From Anaerolineae bacterium (GTDB lineage Bacteria; Chloroflexota; Anaerolineae; 4572-78; J111): a stretch of DNA of 64,000 nucleotides. A program made the translations under genes and the position numbers. The notes under the pieces were generated by a model. The model was not told the origin of the DNA. It worked only from the letters and a program-made list of their open reading frames with translations, and made no database searches. Position 1 is the first letter of the stretch. Every line of letters starts with the position of its first letter. This document shows, in pieces, positions 59,807 to 64,000 of the stretch. The DNA lies in the NCBI GenBank assembly GCA_022071955.1, contig JAJVIM010000022.1:1-64000 (forward strand). The letters run 5' to 3'.

Positions 59807-61789
59807 TTAATTGTTTATTTGAATAGCCGGCTGCCCCGGAAACTGCATAAATGCCTGCCTCTTTTCCGGGATAATCCAGCCCAAAATCACGTCGCCGGCG
59901 CTGGCATCAAACTCGCGGCCAGCGTTCATACCACCATTAACCGGCGTATGCCAGACGGTCCGGTAGTGAGCGGGATCAAGCTCCAGGCGCGTCTCGGTAT
60001 CGCCATCCAGCACAAATTCCTTACCGCCGCCAAAATTACCGCCGGTGATGGTTAACAGCGCGAACTCGTTTTCAGTGCTGCGGTTTTGCACCACAAACAG
60101 CGCTTTGCCGGCTGGCGCAACCAGCCCATCGGGCCGAGACACCGGCGTGGCGGTGGGCGCGGCCGGGGTGGCGACAGCAGCCTGGCCCTCAACCAATTCA
60201 TCGTACATTTCGGTTTGGGTGACGCCATCTTCCGGCACAATCCACATTACCATCACTTTGCCAGACACGGCAGTAAAATCAGCGCCACGAGTAAAGCCGT
60301 TGGGCGCGCTCCATAGCGCCCGGTAGAAATCCGGTTCCAGCGCAATTTCAATCCGGCCGCCGGCCGGCGGGTTGATCTGTTTACCACCGGCCACCGATTT
60401 GCCGCCGGACAGCGTCAACGTAGCCGGCAGGTTTTTGAGGCTGCGATTTTCAACCAGCAGCAGCATCTGGCCGGCCGGAGCGCGAATGACATTGGCCGGA
60501 GGTGATGTTGGCGTCGACGTGGCGGTGACGGTTGGCGTGGCGGTGCCAGTGGCCGCCGGTGCGCCCGGGGTGGGCGGCAGCGGAACGGCGGCCAGCGGCA
60601 CGTTCTGCGTGTTTTGAGCGATCACAAAACGGGGATCGCCGGAAACCCAGGCCAACCCGTTCACTCCCGCCGAAAAATTGATCTGCCACCACAGGCCCTG
60701 ACTCCCGGTGGTCTGCCCCACAATTTGGGCCTGCTGGTTTTGCGGCAGCGAGCCGATAACGGCATATTGCGTTCCCGGCCCGGCCCGAACATTGAGCAGC
60801 GGTGCAACAACCGTGAGCATCGCCGTGTTGACTGTTGGCGGCGGCGAGGTGGGGCTGGGCAGCGGCGTTTCGGTGGGTTCGGGCGTGGGCGGCACAGGCG
60901 TAGAAGTTGGCGTGGGTGCGGTAGTGGGGGTAGGCGTGGGGGTATCGGTGCCGCCGCTAACGCTGATGCTGGCCGCCGGAGCCGCACTCATCAACCCGGA
61001 CTCGTTGTAGGCCCGAATTTCAATATTGTACGCGCCGGGCGTTTTGGCGCTCCACTGAAAAGACGAGGTCATCGACTCGGCGTTTTGGGCCAGCGGACTT
61101 TCCACAAAATCAACCTGCGCGCCGTTCACCCACAGTTCAATACGCTTGATGCCGGTTGGATCGGTGGCGATGGCCTGCACGGTGATCGACTGGTTGACCG
61201 GAATCTCGCTGTTGGCGCCGGGCGACTGGCTGATTGTAATCGAAGGCCGGCCAGACGTGGCCGCGGCCGGAACAACCGTCGCTGTGGGCGCGGCAGTGCG
61301 GCCGGTGGTAATCCAGTATTCGGCCAGCAACACCCCACCCAACAAAAAAATGAGCAACCCCAGCAGCAGCGCCAAAACCAGCAAAATGGGCCAGATTCGC
61401 CGCGGGGCCGGTTCCGGCCGTACTGGCGGCGCTACCGGAACCGGAGTTGGAGCCAGGGTTGGTTTCCATGTTGCTTTAACGTTAAAATCAAAGGGGCCAA
61501 TTTGAATAATGTCGCCGGATTTAAGCGCGGTTGGTTCGGTGATGGCCTCGTTATTAACAAAAGTACCGTTGGCGCTGTCCAGGTCTTCTAGCATTAACAA
61601 CTCGCCGCGCTGCATCAGGCGGGCGTGATAGCGGGATACTTTTAAATCATCGAGCGGTACGGCATTGTCAAGTTCTCGCCCAATTGTGATTTCCGGCTGG
61701 TTCACAACGATGGTGTTCAACACTGCTTCATCGCGAAACACTTTCAATTCCCATTGGGCTAGAGCGGCCTGCTCAACCGTATCGGCCAT
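59807..61789 (-). CDS. FHA-domain protein with membrane helix and extracytoplasmic SH3b domain
   Basis: The 660-residue protein begins with an FHA domain (ITIGRELDNAVPLDDLKVSR, then YHARL, LEDLDSANGTFVNNEAI) that binds phospho-threonine in the cytoplasm. A membrane helix follows at about 132-158. Outside are an Ig-like region (SPGANSEIPVNQSITVQAIA), a Pro/Thr linker, one SH3b domain (TVVAPLLNVRAGPGTQYAVI) and two copies of a ~90-residue domain that share PAG(Q/K)xLxxVxNRS and a WxxP(N/V)NG-type end (about 455-545 and 560-650). This layout could link Ser/Thr-kinase signalling to the cell wall. No kinase gene is in view. Confidence 0.87.
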   Translation of the reverse strand: MADTVEQAALAQWELKVFRDEAVLNTIVVNQPEITIGRELDNAVPLDDLKVSRYHARLMQRGELLMLEDLDSANGTFVNNEAITEPTALKSGDIIQIGPFDFNVKATWKPTLAPTPVPVAPPVRPEPAPRRIWPILLVLALLLGLLIFLLGGVLLAEYWITTGRTAAPTATVVPAAATSGRPSITISQSPGANSEIPVNQSITVQAIATDPTGIKRIELWVNGAQVDFVESPLAQNAESMTSSFQWSAKTPGAYNIEIRAYNESGLMSAAPAASISVSGGTDTPTPTPTTAPTPTSTPVPPTPEPTETPLPSPTSPPPTVNTAMLTVVAPLLNVRAGPGTQYAVIGSLPQNQQAQIVGQTTGSQGLWWQINFSAGVNGLAWVSGDPRFVIAQNTQNVPLAAVPLPPTPGAPAATGTATPTVTATSTPTSPPANVIRAPAGQMLLLVENRSLKNLPATLTLSGGKSVAGGKQINPPAGGRIEIALEPDFYRALWSAPNGFTRGADFTAVSGKVMVMWIVPEDGVTQTEMYDELVEGQAAVATPAAPTATPVSRPDGLVAPAGKALFVVQNRSTENEFALLTITGGNFGGGKEFVLDGDTETRLELDPAHYRTVWHTPVNGGMNAGREFDASAGDVILGWIIPEKRQAFMQFPGQPAIQINN

Positions 61790-61928
61790 ATCACGGGTTC
61801 CTTTCGCTGGCTATTTCAAAGTATAGCATACCTCCCAAGTGTAGCAAGAAAATTTAAGTTGACAAAACCCGGGATGTCCCATAGCATAAATTTATGTTAA
61901 TAACTATACCTTTTGAGAGGGGGAAAAA

Positions 61929-62459
61929 ATGTTATCAAGACTGATTGGAGTGTTCACCCTTAGCGCCGGCACGTTTGAGGAAATTGAACATGACGAGGGC
62001 GCTACCGGCCAGGCAGCGTTAGTGGTGACTCTGGTAGCCGTGGCTGCGGCTATCGGCAGTGGCGCGCTGGCCGCTTTTTCCGGCGGCAGTATCATTGGCG
62101 GAGTCATCAGTGCCATTCTGTCGGCGTTTATCGGCTGGGTGCTGTGGTCGGGGGTAGTCTACCTTGTTGGCACATCAATGTTTGGGGGGCAGGCAACGAT
62201 GGGCGAAATGCTGCGGGTGATCGGTTTTGCCCAGGCGCCCCAACTGCTGGGGCTGATCCCTTGCATTGGCTCGCTGATTGGCCTGATCTGGTCTATTGCC
62301 GCCGGCTTTGTGGCGGTTAAAGCCGGGCTGGATTTGGATACCGGCAAAGCCATTGCCACAATTTTAATTGGCTTTGTGGTAGTTTTGGCCGTTAACTGTG
62401 TGCTGGCCATGATCTTTGGCGGCGGAGCGGCCATGTTCAGCGCCTTCACCGGCGGTTGA
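61929..62459 (+). CDS. Yip1-domain family membrane protein
   Basis: The 176-residue product has a short N-terminal amphipathic stretch (LIGVFTLSAGTFEEIEHDEG) and five hydrophobic segments (about 28-48, 52-78, 96-118, 125-133 and 140-165), the arrangement of small bacterial Yip1-like proteins. AGAGGGGG precedes the ATG. Bacterial members are of unknown function. A hairpin with T run ends the gene. Confidence 0.82.
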   Translation: MLSRLIGVFTLSAGTFEEIEHDEGATGQAALVVTLVAVAAAIGSGALAAFSGGSIIGGVISAILSAFIGWVLWSGVVYLVGTSMFGGQATMGEMLRVIGFAQAPQLLGLIPCIGSLIGLIWSIAAGFVAVKAGLDLDTGKAIATILIGFVVVLAVNCVLAMIFGGGAAMFSAFTGG

Positions 62460-62492
62460 TCTCAACTCATTTTCTGCAAAGTTTTCAGTAAC

Positions 62493-62524
62493 AAGGGGCT
62501 GGCCGTAAGGCTGGCCCTTTTTTT
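62493..62524 (+). terminator. Rho-independent terminator
   Basis: AAGGGGCTGGCC (62493-62504) and GGCTGGCCCTTT (62509-62520) pair with a few G-U pairs around a GTAA loop, followed by a run of seven T. Confidence 0.75.
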
Positions 62525-62579
62525 AGTATTCTTTTTGAGAATCTGTTAAAATGAAAAAAACTTTGCACAGGAGGCCACA

Positions 62580-62861
62580 TTGCTATACGACTTCAAAGTC
62601 GGTGATAAAGTCCGTTGGGTGAGCCACAGCCGCGGCAAGTGGGTAGAAAAAGTGGGCGAAGTTGTTGAAATTGTGCCGCCCCAGCGCGGCGTTGTACTCG
62701 ATAAATACCGGGGCGAATACAACCTGGGCAGTTTTAGCAAAGGACGGCCGCGCCTGCACAAATCTTTTGTGGTTGCGGTTGAGGTAGACAAAGGGAAGCC
62801 CAAACTGTTCTGGCCGCGAGCCAATCAGTTAGAACCCGCCGGCGCTGCCGACTCTGGCTGA
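62580..62861 (+). CDS. Small unknown protein with KOW/SH3-like start
   Basis: AGGAGG lies 5 nt before the TTG at 62580, supporting this start. The 93-residue product opens YDFKVGDKVRWVSHSRGKWV, then VGEVVEIVPPQRGVVLDKYR, a pattern of short SH3-like barrels, and ends in a basic FWPRANQLEP segment. It may bind nucleic acid or protein. No named family is recognised with confidence. Confidence 0.75.
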   Translation: MLYDFKVGDKVRWVSHSRGKWVEKVGEVVEIVPPQRGVVLDKYRGEYNLGSFSKGRPRLHKSFVVAVEVDKGKPKLFWPRANQLEPAGAADSG

Positions 62862-62897
62862 TCCTTCGGCCAGCTAACAAATTACTGCATCCAGATT

Positions 62898-63629
62898 ATG
62901 CCATCGCCTGTTTGGCTTGCGCTCAGCCAGATTGCCATTATTGTTTTTACGCTGGTCATCGCCTGGCTCACACATCGAACTTACCTGCTGCTGCCATATC
63001 TTGACCCCGATTTTAACGTGCTGCTCTCCCTCCCCGAAACCATCAGCCGGCTGGTTTTGGTGGGGATGTGCCTGGCGTTAGCCTGGCTGAGCGGCCTGCC
63101 GGCCGGCCAGTTGGGGCTGATCAGCGGCAATTTGTGGTGGTCGGCGGGCGTGGGTGCAGTCATTGGGCTGGCGGCGCAACTGGTTGTTTTCGGGCTGACC
63201 ACACTGGCCATCAATCGCTTTGGCCGGCATATTTATTCACCCTGGCTAATTTTGAATATTTTGCCCCGGCGGCCGGCGCAGTGGCTCTGGGTAGCGCTGG
63301 CCTTTATCCCGCCCGTGGTTATGGAAGAGCTGCTCTTTCGCAGCCTGTGGTTGGGTGGGTTTAGCCAGACGCTGCCGCTGTGGCTGCTGGTGCTCAGCAC
63401 CTCGCTGGCTTTTGGCTGGATGCACCAGGCGCAGGGCAAACTGGGCATGATAATGGCCGGCGGCCTCAATGTTCTGCTGTCGCTGGTGTTTATCTGGACC
63501 AGCCAGCTTTTGGTAACGATTGTTGCCCACTACACGTTGAATATGATCCAGCTCCTGGCCGCTCACTTTCAGCGAGACACGCTCCTGCAGAACCAGCCGC
63601 AGTCCATTGACAAAACTCCGGCCCGGTGA
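62898..63629 (+). CDS. CPBP-family (CAAX/ABI) intramembrane metalloprotease
   Basis: The 243-residue protein has about seven membrane helices and the Rce1/ABI motifs EELLFRSLW (paired Glu and Arg), AFGWMHQAQG (His) and a last helix with IVAHYTLNMIQ (His). The conserved Glu/His residues line the proteolytic site. The bacterial substrates are mostly unknown, with bacteriocin self-immunity or regulated proteolysis in some cases. No bacteriocin gene is seen here. Confidence 0.9.
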   Translation: MPSPVWLALSQIAIIVFTLVIAWLTHRTYLLLPYLDPDFNVLLSLPETISRLVLVGMCLALAWLSGLPAGQLGLISGNLWWSAGVGAVIGLAAQLVVFGLTTLAINRFGRHIYSPWLILNILPRRPAQWLWVALAFIPPVVMEELLFRSLWLGGFSQTLPLWLLVLSTSLAFGWMHQAQGKLGMIMAGGLNVLLSLVFIWTSQLLVTIVAHYTLNMIQLLAAHFQRDTLLQNQPQSIDKTPAR

Positions 63630-63698
63630 TATTCTTGTTATGACAAGTTGAGGCTCAAATCATCCCTCGCTGCCCATGCAAAATGTAAGGAGGCCGAT

Positions 63699-64000
63699 AT
63701 GGCTATTTCTTACCCCGATATCATTGGCGATTATCTAAAATCAACCCAGCGCTTTGAAACCGGCGGGCTGCAATACGCCGGCTATTTTGAACCCGACACC
63801 CTGGTGCCGGGGCAGGTAGCTCACCTGTACCTGTTTTTACAAAACACGCTCAACGTGCCGATTACCGTCAATTTTCAAATCGAAATTCCCAAATCGGGCG
63901 GCTTTTTTAGCAGCAAAAAACCGATGCTGCACGTTGAAAAAACAGCCATCGCCATCGATATGGGCCAGGCCGAGGTTGGCCTGTTCACCCTGCCCGTTAC
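63699..64000 (+). CDS. Unknown protein, 3' end cut by window edge
   Basis: AAGGAGG six bases before the ATG at 63699 marks a strong start. About 100 residues are visible: MAISYPDIIGDYLKSTQRFE opens the protein and a beta-rich stretch follows (LYLFLQNTLNVPITVNFQIE, then FFSSKKPMLHVEKTAIAIDM). No signal peptide or known motif is visible. The sequence suggests a beta-sandwich cytoplasmic protein, and I cannot name it. Confidence 0.7.
   Translation, partial: MAISYPDIIGDYLKSTQRFETGGLQYAGYFEPDTLVPGQVAHLYLFLQNTLNVPITVNFQIEIPKSGGFFSSKKPMLHVEKTAIAIDMGQAEVGLFTLPV

Overview
The window reads like a chromosomal piece of a Chloroflexota (Anaerolineae-like) bacterium, probably from a metagenome. This is inferred from style, not from a marker gene: high-GC code, many short overlaps (ATGA, TTGA), TTG/GTG starts, and many cell-surface lipoproteins built from SH3b, WD40/PD40 and LVIVD propellers, beside M50-CBS, DUF2085 and CPBP membrane proteins. 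No tRNA, rRNA, CRISPR array or transposase was seen.

Region 1 (1-11.6 kb) is a metal/thiol accessory island. It holds ccdA (partial), debris of a permease/ABC ATPase-YHS gene, of response regulators and of a Cu/heavy-metal P-type ATPase, two unknown membrane proteins, a NarL-type two-component pair, a DUF2085 protein, merR with a 20-bp-spacer promoter, and a GDCCVxC protein with an in-frame TGA and a SECIS-like hairpin. After these come an unknown anchored Cys-motif protein, a TlpA thioredoxin, a YtkA/FixH-like protein, a broken DsbA-like gene, and a BlaI-type repressor with an M56 peptidase. An inverted repeat of the same geometry (TTAC-like half sites, 5-nt centre) sits in the promoters of both the TlpA operon and the repressor operon. 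Several genes here carry internal deletions, so the island is partly decayed or was misassembled.

Region 2 (11.8-24.7 kb) encodes surface proteins and signalling: an ECF sigma/anti-sigma pair whose sensor domain is duplicated in a separate anchored protein, an SH3b protein, two VOC proteins, a GyrI-like protein and three propeller lipoproteins in a row.

Region 3 (24.8-30.6 kb) has a B12-independent glycerol/propanediol-dehydratase-type glycyl radical enzyme with its activase, a ruined hydantoinase B gene, and an M50-CBS protease.

Region 4 (30.6-39.0 kb) is a MarR-RND adaptor-RND pump unit followed by an SH3b/propeller lipoprotein.

Region 5 (39.0-47.2 kb) is mostly housekeeping: rsmD, a propeller gene broken by one amber codon, a glycosidase-amidase fusion, scpA, an aldo/keto reductase, kynU, and a receiver-CpaE-like ATPase behind a structured leader.

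Region 6 (47.2-53.7 kb, minus strand) is a tetrapyrrole operon, hemC - cobA/hemD fusion - CBS - hemB - hemL, with malate dehydrogenase next to it.

Region 7 (53.8-64 kb) has a Gfo/Idh/MocA oxidoreductase, an AOR-family tungsten enzyme overlapping a MoaD-like protein, a cation-chloride-cotransporter-like permease, a class 3 lipase, an FHA-SH3b protein, a Yip1-like protein, a CPBP protease and a partial unknown gene. The most notable single item is the likely selenoprotein at 7326-7532, hidden from ordinary gene calling by its TGA codon.
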